Positions 9,950-22,700 are shown, counted from the first letter of the stretch. The stretch is DNA of 64,000 nucleotides from Notolepis coatsorum (GCA_963971535.1 OZ020591.1:20415790-20479789), one strand, 5' to 3'. Made by a program: numbers and translations. The notes: generated from the sequence alone by a model not told the origin.

Positions 9950-12900
9950 TACCCCCCCCTCCACGGGAGCCACCCGGAGACCAGCCCGACCCGGCTCGCC
10001 CGGATGGGCACGATGGAAGTCGGTGATCAGGCCGGGATCCGCGATGAGCTGGCGGGAGACCCAGCTCCGTTCTTCCGGACCGTACCCCTCCCAGTCCACC
10101 AGGTACTGGAACCCCCGACCCCGCCGTCGAACGCCCATCAACCGGCGGACCTGCCACTGGGGGTGACCGTCCACCATCACGGGAGGAGGCGGTTCCGGAG
10201 CAGGAGGCATCAGGGGACTGAGAGAGACAGGCTTAACCCGGGACACATGGAAAACGGGGTGAATGTGCATGGACGCAGGAAGCTTAAGACTCACCGCCGC
10301 CGGACTGAGTACCTTCAGAACCTCAAAAGGACCGACGAACCGGGGGTTAAGCTTCTTGGCCGAGGACCGAAGTGGAAGGTCCCTTGCGGAAAGCCACACC
10401 CTCTGCCCAGGGTGGTACGTCGGCGCAGGAACCCGGTGCCGGTCAGCCCCACGACTGGCGCGCTCCGATGACCGGAGCAGCGCAGTCCTGGTGATCTCCC
10501 AGACCCGACGGCACCGGTCGAGGTGGTCCTGTACGGAGGGAACTGCCACCTCCGACTCCTGTGCAGGGAAAAGAGGGGGTTGGTAGCCCAGGGATACCTC
10601 AAAGGGTGAGAGGCCGGTGGCGGAACTGACCATGGAGTTGATGGAGTACTCGACCCAGGGAAGGAAACGGCTCCAAGAAGCGGGTTTCTCGGCAGCCACA
10701 CACCGAAGAGCAGACTCCACACTCTGGTTCATCCTCTCCGTTTGTCCGTTAGTCTGGGGATGATAACCAGAGGAAAGACTGACCGTTGCCCCCAATCCCT
10801 GGCAAAAAAGCCCGCCATACCTGGGAAGTGAACTGGGGCCCCCGGTCCGAGACGACGTCCTGTGGAAAACCATGGAGGTGAAACACGTGGCGTGTCAGGA
10901 GGTCCGCCGTCTCGGCCGCCGAGGGAAGCTTGGGAAGGGCCATGAGGTGAACCCCCTTGCTGAACCGATCCACCACGGTCAGTAGGCACGTGTTCCCCTG
11001 GGAAGAAGGAAGACCCGTGACGAAGTCCAGCGCCACATGTGACCAAGGACGGCTCGGAATGGGAAGCGGCTGCAATAGCCCGGAGGGTGCCTGGTGGGAG
11101 GCCTTGCTGCGGGCGCAGACTGCGCAGGCCAGTACGAACTCCTTGACGTCGTTCCTCATGGTGGGCCACCAGAATCGACGAGCCAGGAAGGAGAACGTGC
11201 GATGAACGCCCGGGTGGCAGGCGAACCGGCTGGTATGGCCCCACTGGAGGACCCGGGACCGGACCGAGTCGGGGACGAAGAGACGATGAACCGGTACATT
11301 GCCTGGAGCGCGATGGAAGCGTAGGGCACGCCTTACCACCCCCTCGATGCCCAAGGTGACCACTCCTACCACCCTGGCCTCTGGGAGGATGGGAGTCGGG
11401 TCCTCAGTGGTTGGAGCCCCCCTGGAGTGCAACCGGGACAGGGAGTCGGCCTTCGTGTTGCAGGAACCAGGGCGAAACGTCAGCGAGAAGTCGAACCGAC
11501 TGAGGAAGCTGGCCCATCTTGCCTGCCGGCCATTGAGGCGCTTAGAAGCACGGATGTACGTCAGGTTCTTGTGGTCCGTCCAAATGGTAAATGGCTCCTC
11601 GGCCCCCTCTAGCCAATGACGCCACTCCTCCAAGGCAGCCACAACCGCCAGCAGCTCCCGATTGCCGATGTCATAGTTCCTCTCGGCAGGGAGGAAACGA
11701 CGCGAGTAGAAGGCGCACGGATGTACCTTCTGGTCTGTTGCCGACCGCTGGGATAAGATAGCTCCTAGTCCAGTATCCGAGGCGTCCACCTCTACGATGA
11801 ACTGTCTCTTGGGGTCTGGATGGAGCAAGATCGGGGCGGAAGTGAACCTCTTCTTGAGGGAGCGGAATGCAGCACATGCCGCTGGGGACCAGTCGAACGG
11901 CAGGGCGGGAGAGGTCAGCCTGGTAAGCGGTTCCGCCACTTGACTGTAGTTCCGGATGAATCTTCGGTAGAAGTTGGCGAACCCGAGGAAGCTCTGTAAC
12001 TCCTTCCGAGAGGTGGGTTCCGGCCACTCCTCCACGGCCCGGATCTTGCGAGGGTCAGCTCGGGTCAAGCCTCTCTCCACGATGAAGCCCAGGTAATTGA
12101 CGGAGTCGGAGTGGAATCGGCACTTCTCTGCCTTGACGAAGAGCCGATTGTGGAGGAGGCGCTCCAGCACACGGCGGACATGCTGGATGTGTTCCTCGAG
12201 GGTCTTGGAAAAATGAGGATGTCGTCTAGGTATACTACCACAAACTCCTCCAGCATGTCACGAAGGACGTCGTTCATGAGCGCCTGGAATACCGCCGGAG
12301 CGTTGGTGAGGCCGAACGGCATTACCAGGTACTCGTAGTGGCCCCTGGGAGTCTTGAAGGCGGTCTTCCACTCATCGCCCTCTCGGATACGGACTAGATG
12401 GTAGGCACTCCAGAGGTCCAGCTTGGTAAAGACGGTAGCCTGGGTGAGAGGCTCGAAGGTGGAGTTCATGAGAGGAAGAGGGTACTTGTTCTTAATGGTG
12501 ATCTCGTTGAGCTGGCGATAGTTGATGCAGGGTCAAAGGTCTCCGTCCTTCTTCCCAACAAAGAAGAAACCGGCCGCCACAGGAGAGGAGGAAGGCCGAA
12601 TGAGTCCTGCTTCCAAGGACTCAGAGATATATTGATCCATCGCTGCCTTCTCAGGGACGGTCAGACTGTAGAGGCGGCTGCCGGGAAGGGGAGCCCCTGA
12701 GCGGAGGTCGATGGCACAGTCGTAAGGCCGGTGAGGCGGAAGGGCCTGAGCCCTGGACTTACTGAAAACCTCCTTGAGGTCGTGGTACTCGGGGGGTATG
12801 GTCGAGAGGTCCGGAGGCGGCTCACAAACGGATCTCCGGGGCGAGGGACAGGACGCCGCCTGAAGACACTGGGCATGACAGGAGGAGCTCCACCCCCTGA

Positions 12901-13240
12901 TGGTACCGGAGGACCAGGCGATGTGGGGCTCGTGCAGCGCGAGCCAGGGCCGGCCCAGGACTACTGGGACAAGAGGGGATCTGGTGATAAAAAACTGGAG
13001 TCTCTCAACGTGGTTACCAGCAATGGTGAGCAGGACAGGACAGGTGCGTTGAGTGATGTCAGCCAGGCGGTGTTGGTCCAATGCGAATACCTCCAATGGC
13101 CTCACGAGGTCCTCAAGTGGAATGTTGGCCCGGGTAGCAAACTCGAAGTCTAGGAAACTCTCGTCAGCCCCCGAGTCAATGAGTGCCTCCACCGTGGCCC
13201 GTTGGTCCGCCCAGGCCAGGGTGACGCTCATCAGATGACT
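9950..13240 (-). pseudogene. Gypsy pol region (PR-RT-RH-IN-chromodomain)
   Basis: Signature motifs run in the usual order on the minus strand. They are the protease LIDSGADESF near 13180, reverse transcriptase [11 protein letters not shown] near 12230, RNase [13 protein letters not shown] near 11795 and an HHCC finger near 11230-11105. They continue with integrase core residues near 11020 (LDFVTGLP) and 10850 (SDRGPQFTS), and a chromodomain near 10145-10050 ([17 protein letters not shown]). The chromodomain places it among chromoviruses, whose integration is guided by chromatin marks. This is a broken fossil copy. Confidence 0.88.
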
Positions 13241-14372
13241 AGGTGGTGCACGGCTCTGGGAACGAGAAAAACGGCTCACCAGGATCTCCCGGGGTCCCGG
13301 CGAGCCTGGTATTTTGGCCGGGTGGGGCAGTTGGCGATACGGTGTCCCTCCCGACCGCAGTAGAGGCAAAGGCCGGACCTGAACCTCGCCTCCCGTTCAG
13401 CTTGGCTAAGATGTGAACGTCCCAGCTGCATGGGTTCCTCCCCGGGCACCGAACGGGAGGGGAAGGGGCCACCAGTCGTGTTGGGAGCAGGGCGGACCGC
13501 AGTACCGTCACGAGTACGGGGGGTCTGGAGAACCTCTGGAGGTCCCTGTCGGGTTCTCTCACGTCTTCTCTCCTGGAGGCGTCCGTCGATGCGAATGGCG
13601 AGGCTGAATAGGTCCTCGAGGGACTCAGGTTCCTCACGGGTCGCGAGCTGGTCCCTGACAGCGTCGTTGAGCCCCCTCATGAAGGTGAGACGAAGCGCTT
13701 GATCGTTCCAACCGCTCTCCGTTGCCGCCAGTCTGAACTCCAGCACGTAGTCGGTGACCCCGCCACTGCCCTGCCGGAAGGTGCCCAACCGGGCTCCAGG
13801 GTCCTGGCCACGGGCTGGGTGGTGGAAAACCCTGCGGAGCTCAGCCACAAAGTCTGGGTAGGAAAAACAGAAATCAGCCCCCATTGCCCAGGAGGCAGTG
13901 ACCCACTGGGCTACCCTGCCTGAGAGCAAGTTAGTCATGTAAGCCACTCGGGCTCCCCTTGAAGTGAATCGGCTGGGTTGATGACGAAAAACCAACTCAC
14001 ATTGCATGATGAATGTGGCACAATCCTCGAAGTTACCATCGAACAACCGTGGTTCGGAGAGACAGGGCTCCAGAGGTGCGGGATCGGGAGGCGCAGGGCC
14101 TGCCAGGGCTGCGGGTGATGCTCCGGCCGAGGCTCCTGAAGTAAGTGGGGTTACAAGCAAGGTGTTAACGGTTTCACTCAGCGCTTGTAATTGGTGGAGA
14201 AAATTAGACTGCTGGCTAGCCAGAGAGCCAAGGGACTCCTGAATAGGCAGGACCTGGTCTCGGAGCTCCTGTACAGCAACCGCAGCCGCACCTGTAGGCT
14301 GTGGTCGTTGGTTAACTCAATCTGGACCGCCAACGCTGTTCTGACCCTCTCTGTGTCGGCTGAGGTCGTCAT
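13240..14372 (-). pseudogene. Gypsy gag region
   Basis: It starts MTTSADTERVRTAL only about 14 bases from the 5' LTR. It contains the retrotransposon gag core ('FIMQCELVFRHQPSRF..AYMTNLLSGRVAQW') and near its end the zinc knuckle 'CLYCGREGHRIANC'. The product would be the structural protein that packages the element RNA. This is a fossil, and I do not infer a working protein. Confidence 0.85.
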
Positions 14373-14373
14373 G

Positions 14374-14383
14374 GTTGGGTCGT
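14374..14383 (-). promoter_or_regulatory. Self-primer binding site of the Gypsy element
   Basis: Two bases inside the 5' LTR the minus strand reads ACGACCCAAC. This is the exact complement of GTTGGGTCGT at 15116-15107, the predicted first bases of the element's own RNA. No tRNA-type primer site is seen here. Self-priming by the 5' end of the transcript is established for Tf1 and predicted for vertebrate sushi elements. Confidence 0.75.
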
Positions 14384-14385
14384 AA

Positions 14386-15339
14386 TGTTATGGTTTGTAA
14401 CCGACCTCAAACGCAACGGCACAGACAGGAAGTTCAGAGTTAGCCAAAAGCTAGGGCGTATTTATTTACAGAGTCACAAGATGGATGAGGTACAGTAATC
14501 AAACAAACGGGGATCTGGCATGTGACGATGTAGCGGCTCTGCAGATACTCCCAGTAGATAATGGTGAGGAATTGGCATGTGACGTTGTAGCGGCTCTGCA
14601 GATACTCCCAGCTTTCACTCACGGTGGAAAACGGAGAGAGAGAGAAATCAGAAACAGCCCAACGAACACACAGAGGCAGAGAGGTGACTGAGTCCAGTAT
14701 TAATCCCAAGTGACTTGATCTTCGGTGTACCACACACAAGTTAGCTGAGTCCAGTGAAAAACAACACGGTATTCTTCAGTGTTATTCTAACACACAAATT
14801 AGCTGAGTCCAGTGCGAAACAAAACGGAATTCTTCAGTGTTATCCTAACACACAAATTAGCTGAGTCCAGTACAAAACAAAAACGGTATTTCTTCAGTGT
14901 TCGCCAAACACACAAAAAACTGATAATCCAAAAGGACTGTTTCCAAAAACTCACCAGAGCGCAACGCGCAAAGCGGGCAGATAACGAGGCGCAGCTCCAA
15001 ACGGGGAACCAGGTTCTCCACAGCGGTTCTCCACAAAAAGGTCCTGGAGAGAAAGAAGACAGGAACAGCGACGGGGAAAGGCAGGTATATGCAGTTGTAT
15101 TCCAGAACGACCCAACATCGATAGCAAGGAGGTCTGTGTATATAAAGCCTTCAGGGGCGCTAATTACAAACTGTGACAGCTGCGGGATGAGATTGATACT
15201 TGCTCCAAAAGCGTGTGGCGGGGAATGCACCAATCAACACGGCACCTTAAAGGAATGGAGCGCGTGGCGGGGAATGCATCAATCAACATGGTACCTTAAA
15301 GGAACAGAGCGTGTGGCGGGGAGCGGACCAAACCTCACA
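14386..15339 (-). repeat. Gypsy 5' LTR
   Basis: This LTR lies upstream of gag in element orientation. On the minus strand a TATA box (TTTATATACA, about 15145-15136) sits 28 nt before GTTGGGTCGT at 15116-15107, the likely start of the transcript. Confidence 0.93.
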
Positions 15340-15344
15340 AGTGT

Positions 15345-15683
15345 GGCGTTCCACAGGGAAGCTGCCACATCAGTCCAGTATTAGCTAACCTACACTGGCT
15401 CCCGGTAACATTTAGAATCTATTTCAAGGTCCTCCTCCTTGAATATACAAAGCACTAAATGGAACAGGACTAAGCTACATTGCAAATTCTCTAGTCAACT
15501 ATGTGCCTTCTAGAACATTGTGATCATCTACTACTGGTCTATTGAAGGTTCCAAACCACAGCCTAAAGAGAATCTGGGATGCAACCTTTGCACCAAAGTT
15601 ATGGAACACACTACCTATGGACATTAGGGAAGCTAGATCGCTTAATATTTAAAAAAGAATAAGCTAAAATCGTACCTCTTCAC
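15345..15683 (+). pseudogene. L2-like LINE relic, 3' coding part
   Basis: Directly after the Gypsy duplication the LINE frame continues with GVPQGSC. After an internal loss comes the C-terminal region 'LHWLPVTFRIYFKVLLL..KALNGTGLSYI' and 'WDATFAPKLWNTLPMDIREA'. These motifs are typical of the end of L2/CR1-like ORF2. The element's 3' UTR resumes at 16857 after a hAT insertion. Confidence 0.78.
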
Positions 15684-16848
<1,165 letters not shown>

Positions 16849-16856
16849 CTCTTCAC

Positions 16857-17202
16857 CATAGCCGTTTAATACATTCCGCTGTTGATTGTACTGTAGCACT
16901 ATTTTACTCTATCCATTCTATTTTATTGCACTGCACTTTGCATTATATTTTACTTAACTTTTTATTGCACTACACTGTTGCATAATTTTACTATCTACTC
17001 TATTCTATTTTACTATTTTATTGCACTGTACTATTTTACTCTGTATATTACTTTTTATTACAGGTTCAAAACTGTCTCGTATTAAAATTGTGTGGGTATC
17101 AAACAAGAAAGACTGTCTTTAAAACTGTGTAGGACCCAGGCCGAGAACTGCACCCTGAGAGAGGGAACTGCGCCCTGAGTGGGAGGTTTGAAGGGTTTAG
17201 TG
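16857..17202 (+). repeat. 3' UTR of the L2-like LINE relic
   Basis: The stretch starts right after the hAT duplication and continues the LINE. It is rich in TATTTTACTCTAT-type motifs (TATTTTATTGCACTGCACTT and variants), typical of low-complexity LINE 3' UTRs. It ends at the next hAT. Confidence 0.45.
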
Positions 17203-18003
17203 CAGGTGTTGGCAATAGGCGGCCTGCGGGCCGACATTGGCCCGCCAGCAATCATTTCTGGCCCGTCAGTTTATTTTGAGAATATGATTTTACGCACGGG
17301 AAATATTCACTCGTGATGCCAGAGTGTCTTTGTGAAGCTGTATCTATCTATTCATCATATCTATGTCTGTCACTATAGCCAATGGACCTGTCTCAAAACC
17401 CTGCCCTCTTTTCTTGATCCTCCAATCACAGCTGTCGCTTACCTCTGACTTCCTCGTACAAACAAAGTTTGTACGAGGAAGTCCGAGGTAAGCGACAGCT
17501 GTGATTGGAGGATCAAGAAAAGGGGCAGGGTTTGAGACAGGTCTATTGAAATGCTAGAAATGGTCACGTGGACTGGGAGAACCAATGGAATAGTCCCACC
17601 GTGCCACGTGTATATTTCCCTAACACACTTTCACTTCCACATTCGGGATGGAGCGATTAACTTTAGCAAAAATGTGTTAAAAAAAACAAAACAAACGTCT
17701 TTGGATAGCTTCTTTACAACGGACTGAAGGACTGAAACAAGCAGTTATGGTGAGTCGTGTTTTCATGCACTCGCCGCGGTGATCTGCAACAGCTGATCTG
17801 CTGTTCATGAATGAATGAAAACTTGTTTAACAGATTGCAGAATGGGTACAATACAGTACAGCTCAATACACACAATTGTTAAGGGGATGCAGACCAGGGA
17901 AAGACGTTTGTCTTGTTTACATCAGGGTCCCCCATTTTCAATTCATAGTGACATTTATGACATACATGACATTTATGGCATAGGGACATACATGACATAC
18001 AGG
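17203..18003 (+). mobile_element. hAT composite, copy 2 (one end missing)
   Basis: It begins CAGGTGTTGGCAATAGGCGG. It then matches the reverse complement of 7450 to about 6867 and of 6164 to about 6015 in copy 1, including the (ATTG)n-tail module at 17807-18003. The matching far end (GACCGAATTGCCGACCCCTG) is not found, so this copy is truncated. A 161-bp palindrome is inserted at 17384-17544. The uninterrupted gttgcagatcacc-type site here confirms the nested hAT in copy 1. Confidence 0.75.
17384..17544. mobile_element. 161-bp near-perfect palindrome (foldback element)
   Basis: Two arms of about 78 bp, from GGACCTGTCTC to TTCCTCGTACAAAC and back, surround a loop of a few bases. The direct repeat AT at 17382-17383 and 17545-17546 flanks it. 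The sibling hAT copy near 7262 carries the empty site (ccaattgaa when read on this strand), so the insertion boundaries are exact. It has no coding capacity. Confidence 0.85.
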
Positions 18004-18180
18004 CAGGGCCGCCTCAGGGGGTGTGCGAGGTCGCACAGGGCCTCGCGGGAAGGGGGGCCTCGCACAAAAAAAAAGAAAAAAAGAAAATATTTTTTATTTA
18101 TTATTATTTTTATACTTTTTTATTTAAAAAAAAATAATTGTGAGTCCCCCCTTCCCGCGAGGCCCTTTTTCATCACAGAC
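18004..18180 (+). mobile_element. hAT terminal fragment (CAGGGCCGCC end)
   Basis: CAGGGCCGCCTCAGGGGGTG is followed by GTCGCACAGGGCCTCGCGGG. A related inverted segment, CCTTCCCGCGAGGCCC, occurs at about 18150. This is typical of a hAT sub-terminal hairpin. The opposite end was not found. Confidence 0.45.
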
Positions 18181-18900
18181 CTAAAATCTAGTTTTGTTTA
18201 TATGCTTATATATTTCACATTAGACACGTTTGTAGAATGTTCCTGGCTCTGCGGCTCTGCACTATTCTCTATTGGAGCTCTGGGGCTCTGCAGATTGGTT
18301 TCAAGAAGGGAGGGGTTACATCATGTGTATGCCGGCGTGCGTCAGCTGCGTTTGACTATTTCGCGCGTGCAGCTTTGGAGGTTATGCTTAGTTATGCCAG
18401 CCAAGACGAAGAGGACGGTCATTCGGCAGATGGACTGAAGATGAAAGTTGTTGCATGTTCTCTCATTTCCTCATCAGCGATCACAGCCACACACACACAC
18501 ACGCATGCATAGGGAAAACGCTTATATCTCCGTGAAAACAGGTCTGATTATCCTAAGACTGGTAAAATAGATTCCTTACCTGAGATCAGATGTTATCCAA
18601 AAAGATTATTCCAATTCCTGATCGCCATTCCAAATATCGATCACGCTTATTGATTACAGTGTTGAGTCCTGTAAATACATAATCCACGCGTTTTCCGGGC
18701 CGGTGAGCACAATCGATCCTTCAGATGCCTTGAGGGAAAAATAAAATGAGGAAACTGACCACTCCCCCTGCATCAGTCTAAACTAATGGGGTGCAGTACC
18801 ACAGGGAGAGACGATAGGCTCGATTGATGAAATATGAATTCAAATCGCCAATAAAAAAAAATACGGCAAACAAACGATATATGTTGTTGGTGGGCACTCA
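18181..18900. other. Unassigned, short (CA)n only
   Basis: Contains a (CA)n tract at about 18487-18504. The rest is not recognised, and I see no coding frame with family motifs. Confidence 0.4.
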
Positions 18901-18917
18901 ACGGTCGGCATGAACTA

Positions 18918-19863
18918 ATGACAAAACGCGTGGCTGGCATCCAAAGTGTTAATGTGGGTTCCTCAGATGTTAGGGTGAAGCCACAGATATACCTTGCATC
19001 GCTACATCTGGTGGAGTTAGTGGCCGGGGAGGGTCCACAGGAAGAGCAGGTTATGATTAGGGAGCAGCATGGGGTGCAAGGAGAGGGAGGTGAGGATGAT
19101 GGTGTGATTTGGATTGGTATTGGTGGTGGGTCAGAGGGGGGCTTGGGGGCGGATCCCGGGGAGGGGGGTCCGGAACGGAGCCAGCATGGTGGTCCGGATG
19201 ACCTTGGGGAGCAGTCCCATCATCGAGACGGGGGGGCACGGTCTGAGCCGGTGAGGCTGTGCCCACACAGAGAACAGAGGGCACCAGAGGAGAATATCAT
19301 GCTCCCGGTGCAGGATGTGTCGGTCACAACGTAGCAATGCGGGTGTGCATTCTAATCCCTTTAATCTGAAGAGTGCGGTGCTAGGGGTTGGGGCGTCACA
19401 ACTTGAGCATTGTCATATAAGGGCGGGGTCCTTCGGGACCAAAGACAGACTTGGAGATCAGTGGGACACTGATCAGTTTTCTAGGGGAGTGAGTGTGGCC
19501 GGGTGGGGGTATTGTGGGTGTGGCTCTGGCATCAGCGTGTATTTCAGCCTGGCTGGATGCCGGCTGGAACGAACACTTCCTGATAGCGAGCAGGCGACAG
19601 GAGCAGCAAACATTCCCCCATGCATGGTTCCCCTGTTACATGACGAGAGAGAGTGTGGCGTGTAGATACACAAGTGGCAAAGTGTCCTGGGGACGACAGA
19701 CTGTGAACAGCGACGAGGTGGGGCGTGGTGCTTGCGCCTGGCGATACAAAGGTTGGGGGAATAAACGTACCGTTGCGGTCCGGGTGTGTGCTGTGTGTGG
19801 CGTTTACCACGCCGGGTGTTTCATTCAGGCAAAATCTGCATATGGCTCGCCGATAAACTTTAC
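18918..19863 (+). other. GC-richer unassigned block with weak open frames
   Basis: Two open frames overlap this block: 138 codons from 18918, and an open frame from 19493 that runs into the next hAT. The second contains 'VRVCAVCGVYHAGCF', a CxxC..HxxC-like pattern. I recognise neither product. Composition is higher in G+C than its neighbours. It may be a remnant of an unrecognised transposon, or chance. Confidence 0.3.
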
Positions 19864-20294
19864 TAGGGGTGTAAAGGTACACGTATCCGTACCGAACCGA
19901 ACAAGTTTCAGTGTGTACCGTACCGAACGGCTGTGTAGTGTACCGAACGAATACAACGGTATGTTAACCACTAACGAACGCCCACCGAGGGCTGTTTTTT
20001 TCACAATCTAATATAATTATTATAATTTTTTTACAAGTCGATTATTCATTTCAATATAGAATATTCGTTGACAGCCCTTGTAGCTAAGGGGCTACACAAC
20101 CCGGACTGTATTGAGATGTTAGATTGAACCACTACTAAAGAGTATTAATTAGCCAGACATTATAGGTACACAAAATGGCGGACACTTCATTAACTGCGAG
20201 GGGACAGTGAAACCAAGTTGAACAATCACTTTAATGTTAATAGCATAACATACATATTATATAGAACGCAGATCTCCTTTAATACGTTAATGTC

Positions 20295-22014
20295 TGTAAA
20301 GTGTCACAGCCAACTAAGTGACACTGAGGGTGACATCCTGATCCTATATATGATTATGGGGAACGTCTGTAGATTCTTCCTGGACAATGGAATAGAAACA
20401 CGTTATGTGTAAACACATGTTAAAGTGCCACGCATAGAGGTGTCTGTAAGAGCAAGCCTGCAGTAGGGAGTTAACCACAAAGAATGTGACCCTGAGAGGC
20501 AGCAGGAGAGGCCGCAGAAGAGGGAGCTCCAGTCAGAGGGGCATTGTATTCTTATGAACTATGCATCTGTCTCCCTCCCTCCTCTCCGGCCGGCAGACGC
20601 ATTAAACTGGTTAACCCTTTGTGGGGTCTGAGTGAGATGGGGAGAGAAGGGTTGCTGGTTGAAGTCTTGAATCTATAGAGGGAGATCTTAAAGAAAGAAA
20701 AGAAACTATATAACAATTAAATGTTTAAAATGTGTACAGTAAGAGTTTTCAAAATGGCATGCTTATAATTGACTGTCAGTAAAGAAAAATACTAAAAGAA
20801 TTATGTTTAAAAAAGGAGGGATTTGTCTGGAGGGATTCTTTAAGAAGATCCTATGAAGGGCCCCAGTCACGTGGTTCCCCCAGACAAAGCCGTTGTACGT
20901 TTTGAAGGGAAAAGGGACTTTCTGTTACTGTTAGATAACAGTAACAGAAATATCATATTTCAAAGAAGGAGGAGTTCATAACGAATTATGTACTGTATGT
21001 TGGTTTGCTAAACTAAATGACGATCCTGTGACATCAATGTTCTTAGACCAATCGGAAATATTGTAAGATGGATATAAAAGGGACGGTTGCCCTTTCAAGA
21101 GCGGGATTTTTACACGGAGAAGGAGAGAGAAGAAGAATGGTGCCTACAGACTTCTTTGAGAGATTTTGAAGTTTTTACCAGTGTGTGACTTGGAAGACCA
21201 AGATGCAGATGACATGTTTTGTTTTTATATAATCTTTTAAACTGTAATGGATATTTTTTATTTAGTCTTTTTCTGTAACTTCATTGAAATAAAGATGACT
21301 TTTTATAATCCATTGAGTTCTTGGACTGATCCCTGCCAGCAAATACCAGCCGCGCCTTGATTTCCTCTGAGGTGACTATGTCCTGAAATACAGATTGAAT
21401 CAATTGACTGGTTAATGCTTTTCAGCTAAAATATATATATTTATATATGTATATGCTATGTACTGATAAGAAAATACTAAGCATGTAGATGAGTGTTGTT
21501 TGCGGGTTCCGGTGTCTCTGTGTCCAGACTGACTCTGTCTTGTGTGGGACCTCGACCGTCTGAATCACTGCAGGGTCAGACGGTCGGTTCCGTTGAAGGA
21601 GGAGGAGGAGGAGGACAAAGAGGGCCGGGGAGTGCAAACAATGATTACGTGTTAGTACAGTGGTAATACTTATTAAAAAAGTAGTAATACAACCAAGCTT
21701 TCAAATGAGCAGTATTACAAGCCCTTTCGTAAAGTGATAATAATAATATAATTTTTATTACATGATATAATAGTTCTCCTAAACAAAATATTCGGTTTAT
21801 TTCAAACAAGAAGAGATTAACAACTCTTCATGATTACAGTTCATATCAACTGGATATCACAAGACCAGTGACTTGAAGTAATCTAGACAGAAATAGTAAA
21901 TTGACTCGAGAACTTGGCGAGTTTAGCACCTCGCCGGGGGATATCGAGCGGCCGCAGGTTTATATCTCGAGTAGGTGATTGAGATGTATAAGAGGCGACC
22001 TGTAGCTTTCAACA
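20295..22014 (+). repeat. 5' LTR of the non-autonomous element
   Basis: It contains a TATA box (GATATAAAAGGG, about 21071) and AATAAA at 21288-21293, so the transcript should start near 21100. It also carries a perfect 15-bp hairpin at 20929-20960 and a GGA-rich stretch near 21597-21615. Confidence 0.93.
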
Positions 22015-22028
22015 TGGCGTCCCTGGGT
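22015..22028 (+). promoter_or_regulatory. Primer binding site, tRNA-Asn(GUU)
   Basis: TGGCGTCCCTGGGT starts immediately after the LTR. It is complementary to the 3' end of vertebrate tRNA-Asn (ACCCAGGGACGCCA) over 14 bases, from memory of the tRNA. Confidence 0.8.
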
Positions 22029-22300
22029 TAGGGCTGAGATCGGTAAGATAACAGCCAAAATAAAATAAACTAGAAATATTGAAAAAAAAAAAAACGGAGA
22101 ACCGAGTTTTAGAATACACCAGTCAAAGGATATTGATCTGTAGGGCCCTCGATGGAGAGCAGTGGCAAATTAAAGGCATCTGCATAGTGGGGGCATTGCT
22201 GGTGGAGCGGTTGAGCCCGCAAAATTGGATTAAAGAAAAAAAAAAAAAAAAGGGGTAAAGAAAACCCTCTCTCTAAAATGTCTGGCAGTTTAGAGAGACA

Positions 22301-22700
22301 GAAGCGCAGTCAAACGACCGTTCACAGAAAGGCGAGCTGGATGGCTACCTAGCCCAAAGATACCGTATGTGAGCATGGGAGACTGGATGTGAAGCGCAGT
22401 CAAAACGACCGTTCACAGAAAGGCGAGCTGGATGGCTACCTAGCCCAAAGATACCGTATGTGAGCATGGGAGACTGGATGTGAAGCGCAGTCAAAACGAC
22501 CGTTCACAGAAAGGCGAGCTGGATGGCTACCTAGCCCAAAGATACCGTATGTGAGTATGGGAGACTGGATGTGAAGCGCAGTCAAAACGACCGTTCACAG
22601 AAAGGCGAGCTGGATGGCTACCTAGCCCAAAGATACCGTATGTGAGTATGGGAGACTGGATGTGAAGCGAAGTCAAAACGACCGTTCACAGAAAGGCGAA
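22301..22700 (+). repeat. 91-bp tandem repeat, four copies and a partial
   Basis: GAAGCGCAGTCAAAACGACC begins copies at 22301, 22391, 22482, 22573 and 22664, a period of 90-91 bp. The copies are nearly identical. The array lies in the untranslated leader of the non-autonomous LTR element. Confidence 0.93.

Larger units (their letters stand above)
9006..15339 (-). mobile_element. Ty3/Gypsy chromovirus (Tf1/sushi-like), broken
   Basis: Two LTRs (9006-9948 and 14386-15339) flank about 4.4 kb of gag and pol on the minus strand. The 5-bp target duplication agtgt lies at 9001-9005 and 15340-15344. Parts in order on the minus strand are gag with a CCHC knuckle, aspartic protease, reverse transcriptase, RNase H, HHCC-DDE integrase and a C-terminal chromodomain. 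The LTRs differ at only about ten positions plus one short indel, so the insertion is young. The coding region is broken, with roughly four or five breaks. A self-priming signal typical of the Tf1/sushi group is visible. It interrupts an L2-like LINE. Confidence 0.93.

Noticed and set aside
17815-18438. 207-codon open frame
   Set aside because: It crosses a LINE tail, a hAT fragment and plain DNA, and has no family motif.
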